From the NCBI GenBank assembly GCA_947370975.1, contig CANBNG010000003.1, positions 181,931 to 245,930 on the forward strand: a stretch of 64,000 bases of DNA, written 5' to 3'. This document shows, piece by piece, positions 23,744 through 31,858 of the stretch (position 1 is its first letter; each line of letters starts with the position of its first letter). The DNA comes from Beijerinckiaceae bacterium. Its GTDB lineage: Bacteria > Pseudomonadota > Alphaproteobacteria > Rhizobiales > Beijerinckiaceae. Position numbers and translations under genes: made by a program. The notes beneath the pieces are model-generated. The model did no database searches, was not told the origin of the DNA, and was given only the letters and a program-made list of their open reading frames with translations.

Positions 23744-23895
23744 GGCTTCAAAATTCCTTTCGCGATCAGTTGCCGGATTCCGACAGAAACACTTGCCGAA
23801 ACGCGGCAGAAAAATTTGTTCGTCTGAAATATTACGCCATAAAATCGGTCTCGCGCAGCCGCCATATGTTCGACAATATTATGTTACTGGTAAGC
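23740..23895 (-). pseudogene. First remnant of the toxin C-terminal domain, with nonsense codon
   Basis: On the - strand the codons read Y-Q-stop-H-N-I-V-E, then AAARDRF, a non-matching stretch, then VGIRQLIAKGILKP and a stop at 23740-23742. This aligns with YQDHHIVEQTSAARDGF and IGIKQLMQKGILKP of the intact toxin. A GAC-type codon has become TAA, and about 50 residues carrying the conserved Asn and His are replaced by about 19 unrelated ones. The stop overlaps the start of immunity paralogue 2. Confidence 0.75.
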
Positions 23896-23896
23896 G

Positions 23897-24265
23897 TTAC
23901 GTCGGTCTGTGACCAGCGTCCCAACTCCCAAGCGCCGACCTAGCCTCGCCACGATACGGATCCCATGTATGTTCGGCAATATATTGCATATGCATCCGCG
24001 CGCGCGCTTCATTCAGAACAAAAGTGTCCGTCGCCACGCACATGCGAACCCAAGCCTTCGGATGTTTGAAGAGTGCGGCAAGCATCTCCCGCTGGTCGCC
24101 CGGGCGTGAGCGCAACTCGTGGCTGATCTCTCTGCGCTGCTGAAACTGCTCGTTAAAGCGTTTGATGCGTGCATTTTTGAAAGATTCGTCTTGCTGGACA
24201 ACGATGTCCTCATAAGCGCGCACAAGTTCGGCTGCGGACAATTGAGTAAGGTTTCTTTTGTTCAT
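23897..24265 (-). CDS. DUF2019-like probable immunity protein, cognate copy 1
   Basis: 122 residues from ATG 24265, preceded by GAAAGGGA; the frame also extends upstream without a start site. It has the same helical N-terminus (ELVRAYEDIVVQQDESF) and RPGDQREMLAALFKHPKAWVR block as paralogue 2. The ATG overlaps the toxin stop by 4 bases, so the two proteins are made in a coupled way, the usual arrangement for a toxin and its neutralising partner. DUF2019 membership is my recognition of the pattern and should be tested by profile search. Confidence 0.72.
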   Translation of the reverse strand: MNKRNLTQLSAAELVRAYEDIVVQQDESFKNARIKRFNEQFQQRREISHELRSRPGDQREMLAALFKHPKAWVRMCVATDTFVLNEARARMHMQYIAEHTWDPYRGEARSALGSWDAGHRPT

Positions 24266-24993
24266 GGTTTGAGAATCCCTTTCTGCATCAACTGTTTGAT
24301 GCCTATGTCGTAACGTTCGCTCCATGAACGTCCCACCAAATATGCTCGTGGAGTCAGCCCATCATAATTCTCGTTCGTCGTCCCGTACCACGCCGTAATC
24401 TCCCTATGCTTCAATGTCGGGACTTTGACGACATTGTCTTTACCGTCAATCATCTCGCGAGAAAATCCATCTCGCGCGGCAGACGTCTGCTCGACAATAT
24501 GATGGTCCTGATATCCTGCCTTGGAGGTTCCGACGTCTTCGGTCAGTTCGTCAAATGTCTTCGGGGGATCATTGTTGGCGATTATCTCCGGCCAATAGGC
24601 CAATATCCATGGCGCCGACTGACCGAGGGCGGCGATGCTTCCCCAGAAGGCAACTGCCTGCGAAGCGTCGCGCAAGACACGTGACAATACGCCTGGTCCT
24701 GTCGGCTTTTGTTCGGGAACCGGATCTTTCTTGGGCGGGGGATCGCCGTCGCGGATCGGCTCCGGCGGGCCGTTGTGGTCATTCGGAAAATTCTGCGCGA
24801 GCTGCGTCGGGCCGTCGTGGTGATACGGCCCGTCATCGTCCCCCGGCCCCTCGGTGTCGTGATCACTGTCCTTGCTGGCCCAGCGCATACGCCGGAGCGC
24901 CACCTCCCAGCGCAGCAGCTTCACATCCAGTGACAGGGCGGCCAGGCGCGCGCGCAGGTCCGCGCGCTCGAAATCGAACGTTTGAAATGGCAT
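24262..24993 (-). CDS. Putative HNH-type nuclease toxin of a polymorphic toxin system
   Basis: 243 residues in three parts. A basic helical N-terminus (1-40) comes first. A Pro/Asp/Gly/His-rich linker (about 42-100) follows. The C-terminal domain (about 155-243) has YQDHHIVEQ (D163, H164, H165, E168), DNVVKVP with N187, and LKHREITAWY with H196. The order DHH, N, H fits HNH/treble-clef nuclease toxins. There is no signal peptide, PAAR, Rhs or other delivery domain, so export is unexplained. It is coupled to the immunity-like gene by ATGA. The ATG at 24993 has no strong ribosome site. Confidence 0.6.
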   Translation of the reverse strand: MPFQTFDFERADLRARLAALSLDVKLLRWEVALRRMRWASKDSDHDTEGPGDDDGPYHHDGPTQLAQNFPNDHNGPPEPIRDGDPPPKKDPVPEQKPTGPGVLSRVLRDASQAVAFWGSIAALGQSAPWILAYWPEIIANNDPPKTFDELTEDVGTSKAGYQDHHIVEQTSAARDGFSREMIDGKDNVVKVPTLKHREITAWYGTTNENYDGLTPRAYLVGRSWSERYDIGIKQLMQKGILKP

Positions 24994-25022
24994 GGGGTCT
25001 GCAATCAGATAAAGGAAAGAAG

Positions 25023-25051
25023 TTCTATATACAGGATTATTATCCTATAAT
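25023..25051 (+). promoter_or_regulatory. Possible promoter upstream of the polyferredoxin gene
   Basis: An AT-rich block between the toxin gene and 25167 contains TATAAT (25046-25051). A weak TTCTAT lies 17 bases upstream. It is the only good -10 match in the gap. It could serve the + strand run polyferredoxin-mrp-fdhD-mobA. Confidence 0.3.
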
Positions 25052-25166
25052 CAAGCCCCCTTCCGCCCTGTCACGCAGATTTTCCCGCGCGCCCCATACC
25101 CATCAGTCTCCGCTTTGCTTATCTAGCTAAGGGGGGCGACGGGTCGCCGCTTTGGAGTTTTGCAAC

Positions 25167-27206
25167 ATGAGCGCCCTCGAGCCTCGCCTTCTGGTCTGTT
25201 CCTGCGAAAAGACCATGCCGCTCGACGAGCGCGCGCTTGCCGCTGGATGCGGCGGGGCCATCACGCGCGCTGACCAGCTGTGCGGGGCGCAGCTCGATGT
25301 GTTTCGCGCGGCGCTGGCGCAGGGCGCTCCGCTCACCATTGCCTGCACGCAGGAAGCCGCGCTGTTCAGCGAAGTGGCGGAAGATCTCGGTGCGACAGCC
25401 GCGCTCACCTTCGTCAATATTCGCGAGACCGCAGGCTGGTCGAAAGACGCCGCCCTTGCAGGCCCCAAGGCCGCAGCGCTGATTGCAGCGGCGCGCGAAG
25501 AGATGCCGCCCGTCTCGCTTGTCACGCTGGAGAGCGGCGGCGTGCTTCTCATCTATGGACGCGACGAGACAGCCATCGAGGCCGGGCATCGGCTGGCCGA
25601 CAGGCTCGATGTCACGGTCATGCTCTCGCGGCCCGGCGATGTGACGCCGCCGCGCACGCGCGATTTTCCCGTGCTCAAGGGCCATGTGCGCAATGCCAGG
25701 GGCCATCTCGGCGCGTTTGAACTCAGTGTCGATGACACAGCCCTTGCCGCGCCCTCCTCGCGCGCGCGGCTCGTCTTTGGCCCGAGCGCCAATGGCGCAA
25801 CCTCGACCTGCGATATCATTCTCGATCTCAGCGGCTATCTCCCGCTGTTTCCGGCATCGGACCTGCGCCCCGGCTATCTGCGCGCCGACCCGCGCGATCC
25901 GGCAAGCGTTGAAAAGGCGATTGCGGAAGCAGCCCAGATGGTGGGCACTTTCGACAAGCCGCGCTACATCAACTTCACCGAAAATCTCTGCGCGCATTCG
26001 CGCTCGAAAATCACCGGCTGCGTGCGCTGTCTCGATCTCTGCCCGACCGGCGCCATCACGCCCGCTGGCGATCATGTTGCGATTGACGCCAATATTTGCG
26101 CGGGCTGCGGCGCTTGCGCCTCGGTCTGTCCGACGGGTGCTGCTTCCTATGCGCTGCCGCCCGCCGATGCGCTGATGCGCCGGTTGCGCACCTTGCTGCG
26201 CACTTTTGCGCAGGCGGGCGGCACAAACCCGGTTGTCCTGCTGCATGATGGCGAACATGGCGAGCCGATGATCGATGCGCTCGCGCGCTTTGGCGATGGC
26301 CTGCCGGCCCATGTGCTGCCGCTGCGCGTCAACGAGATCACGCAGATCGGTTATGAAATGCTCGCCGCCGCCTTTGCCTTTGGCGCAACCGGCATCGCGT
26401 TTCTGGCGCGCGGCAAGCCGAGGCACGACATCGGCGGCCTGCAAAATGTGGCTGCAACCACGGCGCATATCGTCACTGCACTGGGCTTTGGCGCAGAGCT
26501 TGTGCGCATCATCGAAACAGACGATCCCGATGGATTGCGCGCCGCGCTCGATGGCTTTGCGCCGGGCGTTGCGACGACAAAACCCGCGAGCTTCCTGCCG
26601 CGCGGGGCCAAGCGCCCGGTGCTGGAAACCGCCTTCCGCGAATTGCATCTGGCCGCACCCGCGCCCGTGGATATTGTGGCGCTCGAACGCGGCGCGCCGT
26701 TTGGCGGGCTCGATATCAATGTTGAGGGCTGCACGCTCTGCCATGCCTGCGTCACCGCCTGCCCGACCGGCGCGCTCTCGGACAATCCCGAGCGCCCGAT
26801 GCTGCGCTTTGATGAAAGCATCTGCGTGCAATGCGGCCTGTGCGAAGCCACCTGCCCGGAGAAGGTCATCAGCCTCGTGCCGCGCCTCGATTTCCAGGCG
26901 TGGAGCGCGCCCCCGCGCGTCGTGAAGGAGGAAGAGCCCTTCCATTGCATCGCCTGCGGCACGCCCTTTGGCACGAAGAGCACGATCGAGCGTATTGTCG
27001 GCAAGCTTGCCGACAAGCATTGGATGTTCACCGGCGTTCATGCCAAACGCATCGATGTCGTTCGCATGTGCGACTCGTGCCGCGTCGAGGCGGTGATGAA
27101 CGAATCCTTCGATCCCCATGGCGCGCCCCAGCGCCCGCCCATCATGACCACGGAAGATTATCTGCGCGCCCGCGACAAAAGCGGTAACGATCCGGTCGGC
27201 TCGTAA
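25167..27206 (+). CDS. Polyferredoxin-like 4Fe-4S protein of the formate dehydrogenase cluster
   Basis: 679 residues, soluble, with no signal peptide. Four ferredoxin motifs occur: CVRCLDLCPTGAI and CAGCGACASVCPTG in the middle, CTLCHACVTACPTGAL and CVQCGLCEATCPEKV towards the C-terminus. These predict up to four [4Fe-4S] clusters. Further CIAC and CDSC pairs at the end could bind zinc or another cluster. The N-terminal 240 residues have no obvious motif apart from an early CSC. Such proteins recur beside periplasmic formate dehydrogenases; a role in electron supply or cluster delivery during maturation is inference. It heads the + strand run continuing into mrp and fdhD. Confidence 0.8.
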   Translation: MSALEPRLLVCSCEKTMPLDERALAAGCGGAITRADQLCGAQLDVFRAALAQGAPLTIACTQEAALFSEVAEDLGATAALTFVNIRETAGWSKDAALAGPKAAALIAAAREEMPPVSLVTLESGGVLLIYGRDETAIEAGHRLADRLDVTVMLSRPGDVTPPRTRDFPVLKGHVRNARGHLGAFELSVDDTALAAPSSRARLVFGPSANGATSTCDIILDLSGYLPLFPASDLRPGYLRADPRDPASVEKAIAEAAQMVGTFDKPRYINFTENLCAHSRSKITGCVRCLDLCPTGAITPAGDHVAIDANICAGCGACASVCPTGAASYALPPADALMRRLRTLLRTFAQAGGTNPVVLLHDGEHGEPMIDALARFGDGLPAHVLPLRVNEITQIGYEMLAAAFAFGATGIAFLARGKPRHDIGGLQNVAATTAHIVTALGFGAELVRIIETDDPDGLRAALDGFAPGVATTKPASFLPRGAKRPVLETAFRELHLAAPAPVDIVALERGAPFGGLDINVEGCTLCHACVTACPTGALSDNPERPMLRFDESICVQCGLCEATCPEKVISLVPRLDFQAWSAPPRVVKEEEPFHCIACGTPFGTKSTIERIVGKLADKHWMFTGVHAKRIDVVRMCDSCRVEAVMNESFDPHGAPQRPPIMTTEDYLRARDKSGNDPVGS

Positions 27207-27233
27207 GCCACGCAGACTCACAGGAGATGTGAA

Positions 27234-28343
27234 GTGTCCTTGAAAGAAGCCGATATCCTGCAAGCGCTCGATGCCGTGAAACTGCCAGACGGCTCCTCGC
27301 TTGCAACCTCGGGCCGCATGAGCGGCATTGCCATCACCGACGGCAAGGTGATCTGCGCCATCACCATCGAGGCCAAGGACGCCGGCATCATGGAGCCCGT
27401 GCGCGCGGCTGCCGAAGCACGTATTCGCGCCTTGCCGGGCGTGAAACAGGCGCTTGTGGGGCTCACCGCCGACAAGGCGCCCGCGGGCACTGCGCCGCCC
27501 CGGCCAGCTGCAGCAGCGCCGCGCGCCACCACGCGCCCTGCCGCACTGCCCGGCGTGAAACATATTGTGGCAGTTGCCTCGGGCAAGGGCGGGGTTGGCA
27601 AATCCACCACCTCCTGCAATCTCGCGCTCGGCTTTGCAGCGCTTGGCCTCAAGGTCGGCATTCTAGATGCCGATATTTATGGCCCCTCGCAGCCCCGCCT
27701 TTTTGGCCTGCGCGGCAAGCCGCGCCAGATTGGCCCGCGCATGCTGGAGCCTCTGGAACGCTATGGCGTGAAGGTCATGTCCATCGGCTTCCTCGTCGAT
27801 GAAGACGCCGCGATGATCTGGCGCGGGCCCATGGTGATTTCCGCCATCACGCAAATGCTGCGCGAAGTTGCCTGGGGCGAGCTCGATGTGCTCGTTGTCG
27901 ACCTGCCGCCGGGCACCGGCGATGCACAGCTCACCATGGCGCAACAGACACCGCTCTCGGGCGCTGTCATCGTATCGACGCCGCAAGACCTCGCCCTCAT
28001 CGATGCGCGGCGCGGCATTGCCATGTTCCAGAAAGTCGATGTGCCGCTGTTTGGCGTGATCGAAAACATGTCGAGCTTCTGCTGCCCCAATTGCGGGCAT
28101 ATTTCGCCGATCTTCGGACATGGCGGCGCGCGTGCGGAAGCAGAGCGGCACAATGTGCCCTTCCTTGGCGAAGTGCCGCTCGACATGAACATTCGTGCGA
28201 CATCGGATGAAGGCCGCCCCATTGTCGCGACGGAGCCTGACAGCCCGCATGCGCAGATCTACAAGGGCATTGCCGCAACCGTCTGGGCGGCGCTCGACAC
28301 GGGTGCGAGCGTGCGTGCGGCCCCGCGCATCGTGATCGAGTGA
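27234..28343 (+). CDS. Mrp/NBP35-family P-loop ATPase (Fe-S cluster carrier)
   Basis: 369 residues from a GTG with CAGGAGATG upstream. An N-terminal DUF59/MIP18-like domain (about 1-75) is joined by an Ala/Pro linker to the ATPase domain with the deviant Walker A GKGGVGKST (117-125), the DADIYGPS motif, and CCPNC, the CxxC that binds a bridging cluster in ApbC/Mrp proteins. The family delivers [4Fe-4S] clusters to apo-proteins. Its place between a polyferredoxin and FdhD suggests service to formate dehydrogenase or its accessory Fe-S proteins. Confidence 0.88.
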   Translation: MSLKEADILQALDAVKLPDGSSLATSGRMSGIAITDGKVICAITIEAKDAGIMEPVRAAAEARIRALPGVKQALVGLTADKAPAGTAPPRPAAAAPRATTRPAALPGVKHIVAVASGKGGVGKSTTSCNLALGFAALGLKVGILDADIYGPSQPRLFGLRGKPRQIGPRMLEPLERYGVKVMSIGFLVDEDAAMIWRGPMVISAITQMLREVAWGELDVLVVDLPPGTGDAQLTMAQQTPLSGAVIVSTPQDLALIDARRGIAMFQKVDVPLFGVIENMSSFCCPNCGHISPIFGHGGARAEAERHNVPFLGEVPLDMNIRATSDEGRPIVATEPDSPHAQIYKGIAATVWAALDTGASVRAAPRIVIE

Positions 28344-28347
28344 AACG

Positions 28348-29223
28348 ATGACAAAACCCGCGCCGCTGTTGCTGCCAAATCCCGACGATCCGCGCCTCAC
28401 GCAGGCGGTGACGGGCCTCGACCAGACCGGTGCGCGCGTTGAAATCCGCGTGCCGGTAGAGCGTGCGCTCACGCTCTACCTCAATGCGCAGGAAATCGTC
28501 ACCATGATGACGATCAACGATTACCCGGAATATCTGGCGCTTGGTTATCTGCTCAACCAGAACATGCTCAAGCCCGATGATGTCGTGACCGGGGTGGATT
28601 ATGACGATGACCTCGAAGTCGTTGTCGTGCGCACGGAGCGCGGCACGAATTTCGAGCAGAAGCTGAAAAAGAAAACGCTCACCTCGGGCTGCGCGCAGGG
28701 CACGGCCTTTGGCGATCTCATGGAGGCTGTTGAAGATGCTGTTCTGCCGCAGGCAGAACTGCGCACCTCCTGGCTTTACGAAATGACCCATGCGGTAAAT
28801 ACAACGCCCTCGCTCTATCTGGCGGCAGGCGCTATCCACGGCTGCGTCCTCTGCGTGAAGGGCGAACCGATCTGCTATATGGAAGATGTCGGCCGCCACA
28901 ATGCCGTCGACAAGATTGCGGGCTGGATGTACCGCAACGCGATCGATCCGGCAGACAAGATTTTCTACACCACCGGACGGCTCACCTCGGAAATGGTCAT
29001 CAAGACGGTGCGGATGGGCATTCCGATTCTCGTCTCGCGGTCGGGCTTCACGGCATGGGGCGTCGAGCTTGCCCGCGAGGTGGGGCTGACGCTGGTCGGG
29101 CGCGCCAAAGGCAAGCGCTTCATTGCGCTGGCTGGCGAAGAGCGCATCGTCTTCGATCAGGATCTCGCCTTCGTGCCCGAGGAATCCTTGCGCGCGCGGC
29201 GCAAGGGAGGCGATGATGCGTGA
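28348..29223 (+). CDS. fdhD: Formate dehydrogenase accessory sulfurtransferase FdhD
   Basis: 291 residues. Conserved family blocks are EYLALGYLLN, the loop TSGCAQGTA with C115, MEDVGRHNAVDKIAG, TGRLTSEMVIK and SRSGFTAWGVELA. FdhD transfers sulfur from a cysteine desulfurase to the bis-MGD metal site, making formate dehydrogenase active. E. coli FdhD uses two cysteines (CxxC) in that loop; here only one is present, although an HGCVLC pair occurs later. It starts 4 bases after mrp and overlaps mobA by 8 bases. Confidence 0.9.
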   Translation: MTKPAPLLLPNPDDPRLTQAVTGLDQTGARVEIRVPVERALTLYLNAQEIVTMMTINDYPEYLALGYLLNQNMLKPDDVVTGVDYDDDLEVVVVRTERGTNFEQKLKKKTLTSGCAQGTAFGDLMEAVEDAVLPQAELRTSWLYEMTHAVNTTPSLYLAAGAIHGCVLCVKGEPICYMEDVGRHNAVDKIAGWMYRNAIDPADKIFYTTGRLTSEMVIKTVRMGIPILVSRSGFTAWGVELAREVGLTLVGRAKGKRFIALAGEERIVFDQDLAFVPEESLRARRKGGDDA

Positions 29224-29830
29224 GACGCTCGGCGTTATTCTGGCAGGCGGACTCGCACGCCGCATGGGGGGTGGCGACAAGCCGATGCGCGCCATTGCCG
29301 GGCGCACGATTCTCGCCCGCGTCATAGACAGGCTCGCGCCCCAATGCGATGGGCTGATCCTCAACGCAAATGGCGACCCTGCCCGCTTTTCAGCCTTCAA
29401 CCTGCCGGTTGTTGCCGATGATGTGCCCGATTTTGCCGGACCTTTGGCCGGCATTCTGGCCGCACTCGATTGGACGGCAAGCCACCGCCCGCAGGTGGAA
29501 TGGGTGTTGAGTGCGGCCGCCGATTGTCCGTTTCTGCCGCGCGATCTCGTCGCGCGCTTTCATGCAGCCCGGCGCCATGAGCAAGCGCAGCTCTGTGTTG
29601 CGCGCTCGGATGGGCAGACGCATCCGGTGATCGGCCTGTGGAGCGTCGCGCTACGGCATGACTTGCGCCATGCGCTGGTTGTGGAAGATTGCCGCAAGAT
29701 CGACCGCTGGACCGCGCGCTACAGGCTAGCGACGGTCGATTGGGAAACCGCGCCCCTCGATCCGTTTTTCAATGCGAATACGCCCGATGATCTGACATTG
29801 GCGGAGACGTTGGCGGAACTCGACGACTGA
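29216..29830 (+). CDS. mobA: Molybdenum cofactor guanylyltransferase MobA
   Basis: 204 residues starting at ATG 29216, with AAGGGAGG just upstream and an 8-base overlap with fdhD. The nucleotide-binding signature LAGGLARRMGGGDK (9-22) is at the N-terminus. AAADCPFLPRDLV and FFNANTPDDL are further MobA landmarks. It attaches GMP to molybdopterin to form MGD, needed by the bis-MGD formate dehydrogenase. It is the last gene of the + strand run before the palindromic repeat at 29860. Confidence 0.9.
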   Translation: MRETLGVILAGGLARRMGGGDKPMRAIAGRTILARVIDRLAPQCDGLILNANGDPARFSAFNLPVVADDVPDFAGPLAGILAALDWTASHRPQVEWVLSAAADCPFLPRDLVARFHAARRHEQAQLCVARSDGQTHPVIGLWSVALRHDLRHALVVEDCRKIDRWTARYRLATVDWETAPLDPFFNANTPDDLTLAETLAELDD

Positions 29831-29855
29831 AAAGTGGCGTCTGTCTGGCAGCGTT

Positions 29856-29909
29856 GAAACCCCTCATCCGTCACGCTTCGCGTGCCACCTTCTCCCCTCG
29901 GGAGAAGGG
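29856..29909. repeat. Intergenic palindromic repeat, copy 3
   Basis: ACCCCTCATCCG is followed by the stem CACGC/GCGTG and by CCTTCTCCC/GGGAGAAGG (29888-29908). It is the tightest copy of the family seen near 3270 and 13850. It sits between the convergent mobA and moeA-fusion genes and may act as a terminator on both strands. Confidence 0.7.
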
Positions 29910-29910
29910 T

Positions 29911-31851
29911 TCAAACCGGCGAAAAGCCAGCCTTCATGAGTGCAGCGCGCGTTTCGTCTGATTGCAGTGAGTGCAAAAAGGCCTGCACTGCAGGCTTATC
30001 CTGACGGGCGCGTACCAGTGCGAGATCGTAATGCTCTTCTGCGAAGGGCAGGAAGGAGAGGCCATAGACCTCTGCCACGGGCGCAATTGTCATGCCCCAA
30101 TCCGCGCGATGCTGCGCGACGGCGGCCGCCACCGCGTTGTGGGATTTCGGCTGGTTCCAATAGCCGTCAGGCCGCGCGCCAGCCAGCAGGCGATCGAGCA
30201 GAATGCGCGTGCCTGCGCCCTGATTGCGGTTGACCATCAGGCAGGCTGGATCGCCAAGCGCCTGCGCCACTGCGCCATGGGCATCGAGCCCGGCAAAGCG
30301 CGCATCATCCTTGCGATAGACAATGCCCTGCATGCGCCGCCAGCCTGCAACGAGCGTCAGGCTCTCGTCGAGGAAGGGGGTGTTGTAGCTCTCGGTTTTC
30401 GCGTCAAAAAGATGGATCGGCGCAAGGTCGCATTCACCCCGCCGCGCGGCGGCAAGCCCGCCCAGACTGCCAACCGCAATGGTGCGCACGCACAGACCCG
30501 CGCGCGCCAGCGGCGCGGTCACGAGATCGAGCCCCGTGCAATGACTGCCGATGATGGTGAGATCGGGCACGCGCAAATGGGGCGTCAACAGCGTGATCTC
30601 GGCTGCGCTGCCGGCCTCCACATGATCGGCCAGCGCATCGACGCGCAAGAAACCATCGGCCTGTGCAAAAGAAGTGATTGCGCCAGAGCCTTTTCCTGTC
30701 GGATAGGCGAGCAGGCCCTCGTTGCCGGCCACCAGCGAAACCATGACGAATTCAGTGCGCCCCAATTCGGAGGCGATGCGCACCGGTACACGCGCCGCAA
30801 CTTTCGCATCCGCGCGCGCCGGCAGGCCTGCCATGCGGCGGAGCACCGGCACGATCATGTCGTGAAAAGTGAACATGGCAGAGGTCGGAAAGCCCGGCAG
30901 AATGACCACCGGCTTGCCATCGCATACCGCAAGGCAAAGTGGCTTGCCGGGCTTGAGCGCCACGCCATGGGCAATGAGCCCGGGCGCGCCCAGACGCGCA
31001 ATGATGCGATGGGTCAGGTCGCCCGCGCCCTTTGAGGTTCCGCCCGAGAGAATGAGCATGTCGCTGTTTGCGAGCGCCGCGCGCATGGCCGCTTCAAGTG
31101 CAGCCTCATCATCGGCAACAGCGCCAAGAAACTGCGCCACAGCGCCGTTTTCACGCACGGCGGCCGCAACAATGGGTCCGTTCGTATCGAAAATCTGTGC
31201 CTCCGCCAGCACCCCGCCGGGCTGCACAAGCTCGTCGCCCGTCGAGAGGATGGCGACAATTGGCGCGCGCGTAACGGCAATTTCGGCAATGCCGCAGGCC
31301 GCCAGCATTCCGATTTCGCGCGCACCGATCACAAGGCCCGCGCGCAGCAGGGTTTCGCCGCGCGCCATGTCGGAGCCGGCATAGGAGATGAACTGGCCGG
31401 GCGTTACCGCGCGGCGCACGTCGAGCTGTTGCAGGCCTGCGGGCTCTGTCTGCTCGATCATGACAATGGCGTCAGCCCCGCGCGGCACGGGGCCGCCGGT
31501 GGCAATCGCGGTTGCTGTGAGCGGCGCGACGCGGCATTTGGGCGCTGTCCCGCAGGCGATTTCTTCATCGTTGAGCGAAAGACGCACCGGCGCGCTCTCG
31601 CTGGCTGTCGCGACATCGCTGGCGCGCAGCGCGAAACCATCGACATTCGAGCGATCGAACGGCGGCACGTCGATGGGGGCGACGACATCCTGCGCAAGAG
31701 CGCGCCCGAGCGCTGCCGCAAGCGCCACGACCTCGTTGGGAACCTCGCGCGGAAACAGCGCCGCGTCGAAACGCGCAATCGCCTCTTCGCGTGAGAGGAC
31801 GCTCAGGAACTGTTCCTGCGCATGGCTGCGTGACTGGTTTTTATCGCTCAT
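29911..31851 (-). CDS. MoeA-like domain fused to a C-terminal periplasmic-binding-protein-like domain
   Basis: 646 residues. Residues 1 to about 400 are MoeA-like: PFDRSNVDGFALRASD, AILSTGDELVQPG, LSGGTSKGAGDL and VILPGFPTSAMF. The remaining 240 residues form a PBP-like ligand-binding domain without a signal peptide (MVNRNQGAGTRILLDRLL, SHNAVAAAVAQHRADWGM). It has the same pattern as the C-terminal half of the regulator at 35394-36272. The fusion could couple metal or cofactor sensing to metal insertion. It differs from canonical moeA in the GGxSxGxxD loop. It follows the third MoeA-like gene with a 7-base gap. Confidence 0.82.
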   Translation of the reverse strand: MSDKNQSRSHAQEQFLSVLSREEAIARFDAALFPREVPNEVVALAAALGRALAQDVVAPIDVPPFDRSNVDGFALRASDVATASESAPVRLSLNDEEIACGTAPKCRVAPLTATAIATGGPVPRGADAIVMIEQTEPAGLQQLDVRRAVTPGQFISYAGSDMARGETLLRAGLVIGAREIGMLAACGIAEIAVTRAPIVAILSTGDELVQPGGVLAEAQIFDTNGPIVAAAVRENGAVAQFLGAVADDEAALEAAMRAALANSDMLILSGGTSKGAGDLTHRIIARLGAPGLIAHGVALKPGKPLCLAVCDGKPVVILPGFPTSAMFTFHDMIVPVLRRMAGLPARADAKVAARVPVRIASELGRTEFVMVSLVAGNEGLLAYPTGKGSGAITSFAQADGFLRVDALADHVEAGSAAEITLLTPHLRVPDLTIIGSHCTGLDLVTAPLARAGLCVRTIAVGSLGGLAAARRGECDLAPIHLFDAKTESYNTPFLDESLTLVAGWRRMQGIVYRKDDARFAGLDAHGAVAQALGDPACLMVNRNQGAGTRILLDRLLAGARPDGYWNQPKSHNAVAAAVAQHRADWGMTIAPVAEVYGLSFLPFAEEHYDLALVRARQDKPAVQAFLHSLQSDETRAALMKAGFSPV

Positions 31852-31858
31852 CGTCAGC

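Noticed and set aside
23897..24325. Antitoxin of a type II toxin-antitoxin pair
   Set aside because: The 122-residue protein has no DNA-binding motif, the order is toxin first, and the toxin is an HNH-like nuclease with decayed C-terminal copies, which fits polymorphic toxin immunity better.
25119..27563. An open frame of about 800 codons on - opposite the polyferredoxin gene
   Set aside because: The + strand frame has four ferredoxin motifs and a ribosome site. The opposite frame has neither.
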